Positions 36,091 through 47,497 of a stretch of DNA of 64,000 nt are shown piece after piece. This DNA comes from Variovorax paradoxus (GTDB lineage Bacteria; Pseudomonadota; Gammaproteobacteria; Burkholderiales; Burkholderiaceae_C). Below the pieces are notes generated by a model. It saw only the letters and a program-made list of their open reading frames with translations, had not been told where the DNA came from and did no database searches. The stretch spans positions 4,700,501 through 4,764,500 of the forward strand of contig NZ_JAUSXL010000002.1 of NCBI RefSeq assembly GCF_030815975.1. The letters run 5' to 3'. Within the stretch, counting starts at the first letter, position 1. Every line of letters starts with the position of its first letter. A program made the translations under genes and the position numbers.

Positions 36091-36450
36091 GTGAAATTCA
36101 AAAACAAACGTTCTTCTGTCTTCAAATGGATGGCCCTCGGCGCGATCGCGGCCAGTGCGCTGCTGGCCGCGGGTGCCGCCAGCGCGCGCGGCAGCTGGTC
36201 GGTGCAGATCGGCGCGGGCGGCTATCCGGCGCCGTACTACGCACCGCCGCCGCCCGCCTACTATCCGCAGCCGATCTACTACGCGCCGGCACCGCCGGTG
36301 TACTACCGGCCGCCGCCCCCCGTGTATTACCGCCCGGCGCCCGTCTATGCACCGCCGCCCGGACGGATCTACTACGGGCCAGGCTATCCCTATCGTCCGC
36401 CGAACGGCGACGAATGGGAGAACGACCGGGAATACGAAGACCGGGACTGA
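36091..36450 (+). CDS. Secreted Tyr/Pro-rich protein
   Basis: The protein has 119 residues from the GTG at 36091, which has AAGGGAG upstream. The signal peptide (cleavage near AAGAASA) is followed by a low-complexity region made of repeated PPPVYY, PPPAYY and YRPAP units, then an acidic end (NGDEWENDREYEDRD). Such proteins are common in beta-proteobacteria and often annotated as hypothetical or as parts of the envelope; function unknown. It stands between the cyclase and the convergent signalling operon. Confidence 0.75.
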   Translation: MKFKNKRSSVFKWMALGAIAASALLAAGAASARGSWSVQIGAGGYPAPYYAPPPPAYYPQPIYYAPAPPVYYRPPPPVYYRPAPVYAPPPGRIYYGPGYPYRPPNGDEWENDREYEDRD

Positions 36451-36464
36451 CCGGCCGAACGCGC

Positions 36465-36824
36465 TCAGCGCGGCGCGGACAGGATGGCGGACAGCTCGCC
36501 CATGTCGATGGGCTTCTGAAGATGGTGGTCGAACAGGTTCCGCGTTGCGGCGCCGCCCGCCTCTTCCTGCGAAAAACCCGAAATAGCCACGAGCAGCCGC
36601 GGGCCGCGGTCCGCCGCTGCCGATCGCAGCCGCCGCGCCACCTCTGCGCCGGAAAAGTCGGGCAGCGTGAGGTCGATGAGCGCCGCATCGAAGCGCTCCT
36701 CGGCAGCGGCATCCATGGCCTGTTGCGCCGTGTAGGTGCAGCGAGCGGTATGGTCCTGCAGCGTCAGGAGTTCCTGCAGCAGGTCTGCCGCAGCTTCGTT
36801 GTCATCGACGATCAGCACATTCAT
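36465..36824 (-). CDS. Single-domain response regulator
   Basis: This is a 119-residue stand-alone receiver: acidic pair in MNVLIVDDNEAAADLLQELL, phospho-acceptor Asp in ALIDLTLPDFSG, Ser in VAISGFSQEE and Lys in HLQKPIDMGEL. No output domain. It is the last gene of the minus-strand signalling operon and likely takes phosphate from the upstream kinase or the hybrid kinase. Confidence 0.9.
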   Translation of the reverse strand: MNVLIVDDNEAAADLLQELLTLQDHTARCTYTAQQAMDAAAEERFDAALIDLTLPDFSGAEVARRLRSAAADRGPRLLVAISGFSQEEAGGAATRNLFDHHLQKPIDMGELSAILSAPR

Positions 36825-36870
36825 CCACCCAGTATCCCGGTCAATTGCCTCCCGTGCAGTAGGAGGGCGC

Positions 36871-38091
36871 CTACGCCTGTACTTGCGTCGCAGCCTTGGC
36901 GGCAGCCTGCAGCGGCAGCTCGACGTGGAACAGCGAGCCTTCGCCGGGCCTGCTTTCCACCTCGATGCGTCCGCAGTGCAGGCCCACGATCTTGCGGGTG
37001 ATGTAGAGCCCGAGGCCCAGCCCGGGCGCGTGCTTGCGGCTGTCGTCGGTGCGTTCGAACTGCTCGAAGATGCGCTCCTGGTCTTCGGGCGCAATGCCGA
37101 TGCCCTGGTCGCGCACGGTGATGTGCGCGGTGCCATCGAGCTCGTGCAGCACCATCTCCACGGGCTTGCCGCCGCCGTAGCGCAGCGCGTTGGTCAGCAG
37201 GTTGGTCAGCACCTGTTCGATGCGGAACTCGTCCCACACGCCGCGCAACTCGCGCGGCGCTTCCAGCGCAATGTCCGAGCCAGCGGCCTCCGCCTGCTGC
37301 TTCAGGCCTTCCACCACGGCCCGCGCGAGCGCGGCAAGGTCGACCGGCTGGGGCTGGATCGACAGCGCATCCCTTCGCATGCGCGTGACGTCGAGCATGT
37401 CGTCGATCAGCCGCACCATGTTGCGGATCTGCCGCTGGTCGCGCTCGATCATGCCGGGCAGGCGGTCCACGGCAAAGGATTCCAAGTTGCCCTTGGACAC
37501 GTGGAGCTGGCGCAACTGCGTTTCCAGGTACAGGGTGTTGAGCGGCGTACGCAGCTCGTGCGAGACCATCGACATGAAGTCGTCGCGCATGCGCACCGCA
37601 TGCTCCAGTTCATGCTGGGTGTGGCGCAGCTGCTGCACCAGCTCTTCCTGCTTGCGGTTGGCAACCGCGAGCGCGTCCATTTCGTGCCGCAGCGCCTTGC
37701 GGTGGCAATGCAGGTCGACGAATACGTTGACCTTGCCCGTGACGGCATGCGCATCGAGCGGCTTGTACAGGAAGTCGACCGCGCCGCTTTCGTAGCCCTG
37801 GAAGGCGTAGTTCGAATCGCGGCCGGCCGCGGTCACGAAGATGATCGGGATGTGGCGCGTGCGCTCCGTGCCGCGCATCAGCTCGGCCAGCTCGAAGCCG
37901 TTCATGCCGGGCATCTGCACGTCGAGGATGGCCAGCGCGAACTCGTGGTCGAGCAGCAGCGCAAGGGCCTCCTCGGCCGAGGAGGCGCGGTACACCGCAC
38001 GCCCCGGGCCGCGAATCAGGGCCTCGAGCGCAAGCAGGTTCTCGGGCAGGTCATCGACGATCAGCAGCTTGCTTTCGACCTCAATGGGCAT
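36871..38091 (-). CDS. Receiver-histidine kinase hybrid (REC-HisKA-HATPase)
   Basis: This is a 406-residue soluble kinase. An N-terminal receiver (LLIVDDLPENLLALEALIRG, AILDVQMPGMNG, YKPLDAHAV) is followed by a coiled linker, HisKA with the acceptor His in [20 protein letters not shown], and HATPase_c (LTNLLTNALRYGGG, DQGIGIAPEDQERIFEQF, GLGLGLYI). This receiver-first layout lets another kinase modulate its activity. Its 5' end overlaps the CheB gene by 11 bp. No membrane segment, so it acts in the cytoplasm. Confidence 0.92.
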   Translation of the reverse strand: MPIEVESKLLIVDDLPENLLALEALIRGPGRAVYRASSAEEALALLLDHEFALAILDVQMPGMNGFELAELMRGTERTRHIPIIFVTAAGRDSNYAFQGYESGAVDFLYKPLDAHAVTGKVNVFVDLHCHRKALRHEMDALAVANRKQEELVQQLRHTQHELEHAVRMRDDFMSMVSHELRTPLNTLYLETQLRQLHVSKGNLESFAVDRLPGMIERDQRQIRNMVRLIDDMLDVTRMRRDALSIQPQPVDLAALARAVVEGLKQQAEAAGSDIALEAPRELRGVWDEFRIEQVLTNLLTNALRYGGGKPVEMVLHELDGTAHITVRDQGIGIAPEDQERIFEQFERTDDSRKHAPGLGLGLYITRKIVGLHCGRIEVESRPGEGSLFHVELPLQAAAKAATQVQA

Positions 38092-38686
38092 GGGCGGACT
38101 CCAGTTGCAACAGCAATGCGCGAAGCTCGCGCAAGGCAAGCACGTGATCGGGTGAATGGCGGGCAATGGCTGCCTGGGGCATGGTGGGAATCTGGGCTTC
38201 CTTCGGGTCCTGGACGGCGGTGATGCCGCCGGCCTGGTGAATACGGTAGAGCCCTTCGGCGCCATCATCGTTCGCGCCCGTGAGCAGGAATCCGGCCAGC
38301 GCGGGCCCGCAGGCATCGGCGGCCGAGGCCATCAGCACATCGATCGACGGCCGCGAAAAGCGCACGGGCGGCTCGCAACTGAGAGAAAAACACCGGTCGC
38401 GCTCGATCGACAGGTGATAGCCGGGCGGCGCGAAATACAGGCTGCCGGGCGCGAGCGGCATCTTGTCGGCGGCTTCGTGCACCGGTATGTGCAAGCGCTC
38501 GGCAAAGATCTCCGCCAGGTGGCTTTGGTGCCCTTCAGGCAGGTGCAGCACCACCACCACGGGAAGGCGCCACGGCGGCGCAATGCCGTGCAGCAGCACC
38601 AGCAGCGCCTCGATGCCGCCCGCGGACGCGCCGACCACCACGGCCTCGACGCGCCTGCCCGGAGATGGGGGAGCATTCGAATTCAT
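38081..38686 (-). CDS. CheB-type methylesterase domain without receiver
   Basis: The protein is 201 residues of stand-alone CheB catalytic domain: catalytic Ser in VVVGASAGGIEALL, His in HLPEGHQSHLAEIFAER and Asp in LTGANDDGAEGL. Chemotaxis CheB proteins carry a receiver in front; here it is absent, so regulation must come through the neighbouring receivers. With CheR upstream it forms a methylation/demethylation pair, although no methyl-accepting chemoreceptor is encoded in this window. Confidence 0.9.
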   Translation of the reverse strand: MNSNAPPSPGRRVEAVVVGASAGGIEALLVLLHGIAPPWRLPVVVVLHLPEGHQSHLAEIFAERLHIPVHEAADKMPLAPGSLYFAPPGYHLSIERDRCFSLSCEPPVRFSRPSIDVLMASAADACGPALAGFLLTGANDDGAEGLYRIHQAGGITAVQDPKEAQIPTMPQAAIARHSPDHVLALRELRALLLQLESAHAH

Positions 38687-39533
38687 GTGGCCTTGCGGTA
38701 GATGCGCTCCGGCTGCGAATGGGTGTCGAAGCGCTCGGAGTAGCTCGAGAAGTCGATGCTCTCCTTTGCACCCAGCCCCAGAAAGCCGCGGTGGCAGAGC
38801 GACTCGTGGAACAGGCCGAGCGCCCGGTCCTGCAGTTCGCGGTTGAAATAGATGAGCACGTTGCGGCACGAGACAAGCTGCGTCTCGGCGAACACGCTGT
38901 CGGTGGCCAGGCTGTGGTCGGCAAAGATGACGTCGGCGCACAGCGCCGGGTCGAAGCGCGCGGCGTCGTAGGCCGCGGTGTAGTAGTCGGAAAAGGAGCT
39001 GCGGCCGCCGGCGCGCTGGTAGTTGGCCGTGTAGCCGCGGATCGATTCGATCGGGAAGATGCCTTGCCGCGCCTTCTCGAGCGAGGCGGGGTTGATGTCG
39101 GTGGCGTAGATCTGGGTGCGGGAGAGCAGGCCCTCTTCGCGCAGCAGGATGGCCAGCGAAAAAACTTCCTCGCCGGTGCTGCAGCCCGCCACCCACACCT
39201 TGATGGACGCATAGGTCTGCAGGATCGGCACCACGTGCCGGCGCAGCGCCAGAAAGTAGGTCGGGTCGCGGAACATCTCGCTCACGGGAATCGTCAGGTA
39301 CTCGAGCAGCCGGCCGAACAGCAGCGGGTCGCGCAGCACCTTCTCCTGCAATGCCGAAATGCTCGGGAGCCCGAGCTGCGCGAGCGCGTGCAGCACGCGG
39401 CGCTTCTGCGACGCCACCGTGTAGTCGCGGAAGTCGTAGCTGTAGCGCAGGTAGATGGCCTCCATCAGCAGCCGCAATTCGATCTCCGTGTTGCTCAACG
39501 GAGAGGCGAGGGGCAGGGAGGCGGAATTTCGGT

Positions 39534-39537
<4 letters not shown>
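38683..39537 (-). CDS. CheR-type protein-glutamate methyltransferase
   Basis: The protein has 284 residues: the N-terminal helical CheR domain ([20 protein letters not shown]) and the SAM-binding domain with [19 protein letters not shown] and [16 protein letters not shown], then [17 protein letters not shown]. CheR methylates glutamates of chemoreceptors; in stress-type clusters such as this the target is uncertain. The GTG at 39537 overlaps the hybrid kinase stop, and its own stop overlaps the CheB start by 4 bp. Confidence 0.92.
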
Positions 39538-43031
<3,494 letters not shown>

Positions 43032-43124
43032 TCGAGCGGGATTTGTAAGCAAAACTTTTGAAGTTTTGCCGAAATCCGCGGCGCCGGGTGTCGGAGAAGG
43101 GCCCGATACCGTTTTTGGCCCGCC

Positions 43125-43168
43125 TTGCCGCGCGTACCGGGGCCTCGTTATACTGTTGTTTTATACAG
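43125..43168 (+). promoter_or_regulatory. Sigma-70 promoter overlapped by a perfect LexA (SOS) box
   Basis: TTGCCG (43125-43130) and TATACT (43149-43154) are separated by 18 bp. CTGT (43153-43156), eight A/T-rich bases (TGTTTTAT) and ACAG (43165-43168) form an exact CTGT-N8-ACAG LexA box that overlaps the last two bases of the -10 and lies 8 bp before the helicase GTG at 43177. This is where LexA would block transcription until DNA damage. Confidence 0.8.
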
Positions 43169-43176
43169 CATCGCCT

Positions 43177-45525
43177 GTGACAACGGATCTTTCCACCCAG
43201 CCGCCAGAAGCGGCGCCCGATGCCCGCACCGTCTCGGTTGTCTCGGTAAAGGCCCTGTGCGCCTTTGGTGCCAAGGCCGGCGACCTCGACCTGCGTTTCG
43301 TGCCCGCGCCCAGCGCGCTCGAAGGCATGGCCGGACACGCGCTCGTGCAAGGCCGCCGCGGTGATGCCTATGAAAGCGAGGTGCCGCTGGTCTCGCATTG
43401 CGGCGCGCTCAAGGTGCGCGGCCGCGCCGACGGCCACGACCCGCGCGAACCCCGCGTCGAGGAGATCAAGACTTTCCGCGGCGACTTCGATGCCATCCGC
43501 GGCAATCACCGGGCGCTGCACTGGGCCCAGGCCCGCTGCTACGGCTGGATGCTGTGCGAGTTGCACGGCTACGCGCACATCACGGTGGCGCTGGTGTACC
43601 TCGACCTCGGCACCGGCGAGGAAACCGTGCTGGAAGAGCAGCACACGCGGGCTGCGCTGCAGGCGCACTTCGAGCTTTTGTGCGCGCGCTACAGCGCCTG
43701 GGCGCAAAGCGAAGCCGCGCACCACGCCGCGCTGGGCCATGCGCTCGGCCGGCTCGAATTTCCGCATGGCTCGTTCCGCGCCGGCCAGCGGGAACTGGCC
43801 GAGGCCGTCTACCGCGCGGCCGCGAACGGACGCTGCCTGATGGCGCAGGCGCCCACCGGCATCGGCAAGACGCTGGCCACCCTCTTTCCGCTGCTGAAGG
43901 CGCGCGCCGCGCAAAAGATCGACAAGATCTTCTTTCTCACGGCCAAGACCTCCGGCCGCGCCGTGGCGCTGGACGCCTTCGGCGTGCTGGGCGAGGGATG
44001 CGCGCAGGTGCGGGTGCTCGAACTCACCGCGCGCGAGAAGGTCTGCGAATACCCCGACCGGGCCTGCAACGGCGATGCCTGCCCGCTCGCCAAGGGCTTC
44101 TACGACCGCCTGCCCGCTGCGCGCGAGGAGGCCGCGCAAGCCGCCCGGCTCGACCGGCAGGCGCTGCGGAAAATTGCGCTGGCGCATGCCGTGTGCCCGT
44201 ATTTCCTCGCGCAGGAAATGGCGCACTGGTGCGACGTGATCGTGGGCGACTACAACTATTACTTCGATGGCAGCGCCTTTCTCTACGCCACCATGAAAGA
44301 CGCCGAATGGCGCGCGGCAGTGCTGGTCGACGAGGCGCACAACCTGCTGGAGCGCGCGCGCGGCATGTACACCGCCCGGCTCGACGGTCTCGCGCTCGAA
44401 GAAGCGCACCGCGCGGCGCCCGCCTCGGTGCGCGGCGCGCTCGGGCGGCTCTACCGCGAATGGGACACCGTGCAGCAGGCGCAGGTCGAGCCCTACGACA
44501 CCTGCGACGAGATTCCCGAGCGCTTCGCGCGCACCCTGCAGGCCGCCAACACGGCCATGGGCGAGCATTTCGCGGCCACGCCGGATGCGGCGCAAGGGCC
44601 GCTGCAACGCTTCTTCTTCGATGCGCTGCAGTTCGCCCGGCTGGCCGATGCCTTCGACGACCATTCCGTCTTCGAGCGCACGCTGGGCCCCGCGCACGAC
44701 CAGCAGCAGCGCAGCCTCGCCATCCGCAACCTGGTGCCGGCGCCGTTTCTCGAACCGCGCTTTGCCGATGCCGCATCGGTCGCCTGTTTTTCCGGCACCC
44801 TGTCGCCCTTCGAGTTCTATCGCGACGCGCTCGGGCTGCCGCCGGAGACGATGCTGCTCGACGTGGCTTCGCCGTTTCACAGCCGGCAGCTGCGCGTCGA
44901 AGTGGCCATGAACGTGTCGACCCGGTTCCGCGACCGCGCGGGGTCGCTGCGCAGCGTGGCCGAGATCATCGGCGCGCAGTTCGAGCGCATGCCGGGCAAC
45001 TACCTCGCGTTCTTCAGCAGCTTCGACTACCTCGAAAAAGCCTGCGCGGCTTTCCTGGCCAGGCACCCCGGCGTGCCCGTGTGGGCCCAGACGCGCGGCA
45101 TGGCCGAGGCCGATCGCCACGGTTTCCTCGCGCGCTTCGAGGAGGGCGGCCGCGGCATCGGCTTTGCCGTGCTCGGCGGCGCGTTCGGCGAAGGCATCGA
45201 CCTGCCCGGCAGCCGGTTGATCGGCGCCTTCGTGGCGAGCCTGGGCCTGCCGCAGCACAACGCGCTGAACGAGATCACGCGCGAGCGCATGCAGGCGCGC
45301 TTCGGCAAGGGCTACGAATACACCTATCTCTATCCCGGCCTGCAAAAGGTGGTGCAGGCGGCCGGTCGCGTCATTCGCACCGAAGAGGACAGGGGCGTGC
45401 TGCACCTGCTGGACGACCGCTTTGCGCGCGCCGAGATCCGACAACTGCTGCCGCCCTGGTGGGAATTGCGCCTGGGCGGCCCGGCGCATGCCGGCGAAGC
45501 GGGAGGCCTTGATGCGCTCCGCTAG
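43177..45525 (+). CDS. RecB/Cas4-like nuclease fused to XPD/DinG-type Fe-S helicase
   Basis: This is a 782-residue protein. Residues about 45-135 carry a PD-(D/E)XK nuclease pattern: H54, D85 in RGRADGHD, E96-I-K98 in VEEIKTF and a QxxxY motif (Q118-Y122 in AQARCYGW) as in RecB/Cas4 nucleases. The rest is a superfamily 2 XPD/DinG helicase: Walker A APTGIGKT (225-232), four Fe-S cysteines C290, C297, C302 and C340, a DEAH box (385-388) and motif VI region VVQAAGRVIRTEEDRG. It should bind and unwind damaged or forked DNA. Starts at GTG 43177 just after a LexA box; alkB overlaps its end. Confidence 0.9.
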   Translation: MTTDLSTQPPEAAPDARTVSVVSVKALCAFGAKAGDLDLRFVPAPSALEGMAGHALVQGRRGDAYESEVPLVSHCGALKVRGRADGHDPREPRVEEIKTFRGDFDAIRGNHRALHWAQARCYGWMLCELHGYAHITVALVYLDLGTGEETVLEEQHTRAALQAHFELLCARYSAWAQSEAAHHAALGHALGRLEFPHGSFRAGQRELAEAVYRAAANGRCLMAQAPTGIGKTLATLFPLLKARAAQKIDKIFFLTAKTSGRAVALDAFGVLGEGCAQVRVLELTAREKVCEYPDRACNGDACPLAKGFYDRLPAAREEAAQAARLDRQALRKIALAHAVCPYFLAQEMAHWCDVIVGDYNYYFDGSAFLYATMKDAEWRAAVLVDEAHNLLERARGMYTARLDGLALEEAHRAAPASVRGALGRLYREWDTVQQAQVEPYDTCDEIPERFARTLQAANTAMGEHFAATPDAAQGPLQRFFFDALQFARLADAFDDHSVFERTLGPAHDQQQRSLAIRNLVPAPFLEPRFADAASVACFSGTLSPFEFYRDALGLPPETMLLDVASPFHSRQLRVEVAMNVSTRFRDRAGSLRSVAEIIGAQFERMPGNYLAFFSSFDYLEKACAAFLARHPGVPVWAQTRGMAEADRHGFLARFEEGGRGIGFAVLGGAFGEGIDLPGSRLIGAFVASLGLPQHNALNEITRERMQARFGKGYEYTYLYPGLQKVVQAAGRVIRTEEDRGVLHLLDDRFARAEIRQLLPPWWELRLGGPAHAGEAGGLDALR

Positions 45526-46120
45526 CCGCATCCAGTTTGCCGACGAGCCCGACCTGTTCGGCGAGGCGCCCGCGGCGGCCATCGAGGGCCTGCGCTACGA
45601 GCGCGAATTTCTCACGCGCGCCGAGGAAGACGAGTTGCTGCGCATCGTGCAGGGCTTCGAACTGCGGGAGATGCGCTACAAGGAATACACCGCGCGCCGA
45701 CGCGGCATCAGCTTTGGCGGCAGCTACGACTTCGAGAACCATCGACTGCGCCCGGGCGCTGCGATGCCGCCGGCGCTTCATCCGCTGCGCGCCCGGGTGG
45801 CCGCATGGATCGGCAAGGCGCCCGAAGACTTTGCCCACATGCTGCTGTCCGAATACAGGCCAGGCACGCCGCTCGGCTGGCACCGCGACGTGCCGGACTT
45901 CGAGGACATCGTGGGCGTTTCGCTGCGGGGCGACGCGGTGCTGCAGCTGCGGCCCTATCCACCGGCCAGTGCCGCCGCGCCCGCCAGCCTCCAGCTGCTG
46001 ATCGAGCCGCGCTCCATCTACATGCTGCGCGGCGAAGCGCGCTGGGCCTGGCAGCACAGCATTGCGCCGACCGAGTCGCTGCGTTATTCCATCACCATGC
46101 GCACGCGGCGGCGCGCATGA
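45512..46120 (+). CDS. AlkB-family 2OG-Fe(II) dioxygenase
   Basis: This is a 202-residue AlkB homologue, the enzymes that remove alkyl groups from DNA or RNA bases by oxidation. Iron ligands are H124 and D126 (LGWHRDVPDF) and H182 (WAWQHSIAP); the 2-oxoglutarate Arg is R191 (SLRYSITMRTR). It also shows ISFGGSYDFEN, the nucleotide-recognition lid region. The ATG at 45512 overlaps the helicase stop by 14 bp, so both genes are probably under the same LexA box. The 3' end overlaps the convergent udgX gene by 37 bp. Confidence 0.9.
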   Translation: MRSASRIQFADEPDLFGEAPAAAIEGLRYEREFLTRAEEDELLRIVQGFELREMRYKEYTARRRGISFGGSYDFENHRLRPGAAMPPALHPLRARVAAWIGKAPEDFAHMLLSEYRPGTPLGWHRDVPDFEDIVGVSLRGDAVLQLRPYPPASAAAPASLQLLIEPRSIYMLRGEARWAWQHSIAPTESLRYSITMRTRRRA

Positions 46121-46812
46121 CCTGCGGCGGGCCTTGCCGCAGGCTTTTTCGCGGCAGGCTGTTTCTCGGCAGGCTGTTTCTCGGCGGGGCGTTTGGCCGC
46201 GGCTTTTTTCATCAGGCTTGAAGCCACCGCCAAATCCTTGAGCCAGGCTTCCCACGCGGCTTCGCGCTGCAGCGGATCGCCGCGCAGGAGCGCGGAGGGA
46301 TGCAGCGTGACCAGCACGCGGCGGCCGGTCGCGGCGTCTTCGATCCACTGGCCGCGTTCCTTCATCACCGCCACAGGGCGGCCGAGCAGCGAGCGCGCGG
46401 CCGTGCCGCCGAGCGCCACATAGGCGCGCGGCTGCACGAGTTCGATCTCGCTTTCGAGCCAGTGGTGGCAGGCTTCGGCCTCGCGCTGGCCGGGCGTCTT
46501 GTGGATGCGGCGCTTGCCGCGCAACTCGTATTTGAAGTGCTTCACCGCATTGGTCACGTAGAGCTTCTCGCGCACCCAACCGAGCTCGGCCACGGCGCGG
46601 TCGAACAGCTTGCCGGCAGGGCCGACGAAAGGGCGGCCCAGGAGGTCTTCCTTGTCGCCCGGCTGCTCGCCGACCACCATCAGCACCGCGCCGACCGGGC
46701 CTTCGCCGAACACCGACTGGGTCGCATGCGCTCCCAGCGGGCATTCGCGGCAGGCATCGGTCGCCACGCTGAGCGCCTTCAGGGCGGCCGTGGCCTCGTT
46801 GCGATGAGACAC
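46084..46812 (-). CDS. udgX: UdgX-type uracil-DNA glycosylase family protein
   Basis: This is a 242-residue member of the family 4/UdgX group. Catalytic motif A is GEQPGDKEDLLGRPFVGPAG, motif B is HPSALLR. The KRRIH insertion (residues 100-104) marks UdgX, where the motif's His (here H104) becomes covalently linked to the uracil site, so the protein traps itself on uracil DNA. Fe-S cysteines seen are C21, C24 and C115; a fourth is not obvious. After residue 200 a repetitive basic tail follows (AAAKRPAEKQPAEKQPAAKK). It converges on alkB. Confidence 0.92.
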   Translation of the reverse strand: MSHRNEATAALKALSVATDACRECPLGAHATQSVFGEGPVGAVLMVVGEQPGDKEDLLGRPFVGPAGKLFDRAVAELGWVREKLYVTNAVKHFKYELRGKRRIHKTPGQREAEACHHWLESEIELVQPRAYVALGGTAARSLLGRPVAVMKERGQWIEDAATGRRVLVTLHPSALLRGDPLQREAAWEAWLKDLAVASSLMKKAAAKRPAEKQPAEKQPAAKKPAARPAAGHARRRVRMVME

Positions 46813-46854
46813 GTTGTCGACTCCGGCGGGCTGGTGGCGTTCAGGCGGCCTGCG

Positions 46855-47049
46855 TCAGTGCGCGGAACCGCCGCCGCCGCGCCGGGACTGGTTCTGGTTG
46901 CTGCCGCCGACGTGGCTTTCGCGGTCATGGCGGCTCTCGACGGTCCGGCGCGGCTCGTTGCGGGGTGTCGGGCTCTGGTGGCCGGCCTTGTTGTGCTGGG
47001 GAGGCAACGAACCACGCTCGTCGGGCGTGTTGGGGTTCGTCTTGGACAT
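46855..47049 (-). CDS. Small disordered hydrophilic protein
   Basis: This is a 64-residue protein beginning MSKTNPNTPDERGSLPPQHN with a strong AAGGAG site 7 nt before the ATG at 47049. It is made almost entirely of polar and charged residues, with Gly/Ser/Asn at the end (SNQNQSRRGGGGSAH), and no hydrophobic core, so probably disordered. Similar peptides are common in Comamonadaceae as unnamed stress-related proteins. Function unknown. Confidence 0.65.
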   Translation of the reverse strand: MSKTNPNTPDERGSLPPQHNKAGHQSPTPRNEPRRTVESRHDRESHVGGSNQNQSRRGGGGSAH

Positions 47050-47497
47050 GAGGTGCTCCTTCAAAAGAATGGATGGACATTTGTTTGTCCGCGCGGCGCA
47101 TGCCGGCCGGTGTCGGAATTGGCCCACCGCGGGCGTCGTCCAAGCCTCATGCCGGGCAAGGCCGAGAGGTGAGAAGGACGCGCCAGCAGCGCCCCCGCAT
47201 TTGCCGATAGTCGAGATCGGCCATTCGATTGGCCGATATCAAGATTGACCGCCTCGTATCGAGTGAGAACTCGATATTCCGCCGCTATCTTTGTCGTCTG
47301 CAAGACAACTTGCATCGTCGCCTGGCGGTGGCCCCTGCACGCGAAGCCGTCCTGTTGCGCGAGGTTGATCTGAACGGGCGGGCTACGCCGGCCAATGTCG
47401 CTCAAGTACGGGCATCTTCACCCCCGGACCAGCGGTTTGCCGCACTGGATTTGCGTCGATACGATCCCGCGCCTTGCCCCCAAAAAGGAATGCGCGG
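47050..47497. other. Long divergent gap upstream of bioA with inverted repeats
   Basis: About 450 bp without a convincing gene (a weak plus-strand frame from 47229 has no recognisable product). It contains GGACA/TGTCC near 47086, TCGGCCA (47217-47223)/TGGCCGA (47230-47236), TATCGAGT (47257-47264)/ACTCGATA (47269-47276) and TTGTC (47291-47295)/GACAA (47304-47308). TTGACC at 47245-47250 is a possible -35. The bioA promoter and its control sites should lie here. Confidence 0.5.
47257..47276. promoter_or_regulatory. Perfect 8-bp inverted repeat upstream of bioA
   Basis: TATCGAGT, GAGA, ACTCGATA is a perfect 20-bp inverted repeat 220 bp before the bioA start. It comes shortly after another perfect repeat (TCGGCCA/TGGCCGA, 47217-47236). 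The arrangement suggests operators or transcript hairpins controlling the biotin genes. I cannot match it with certainty to a known BirA or BioR box. Confidence 0.45.

Noticed and set aside
47229..47497. Short gene before bioA
   Set aside because: No ribosome-binding site, no recognisable product, and the frame runs out of phase into bioA.
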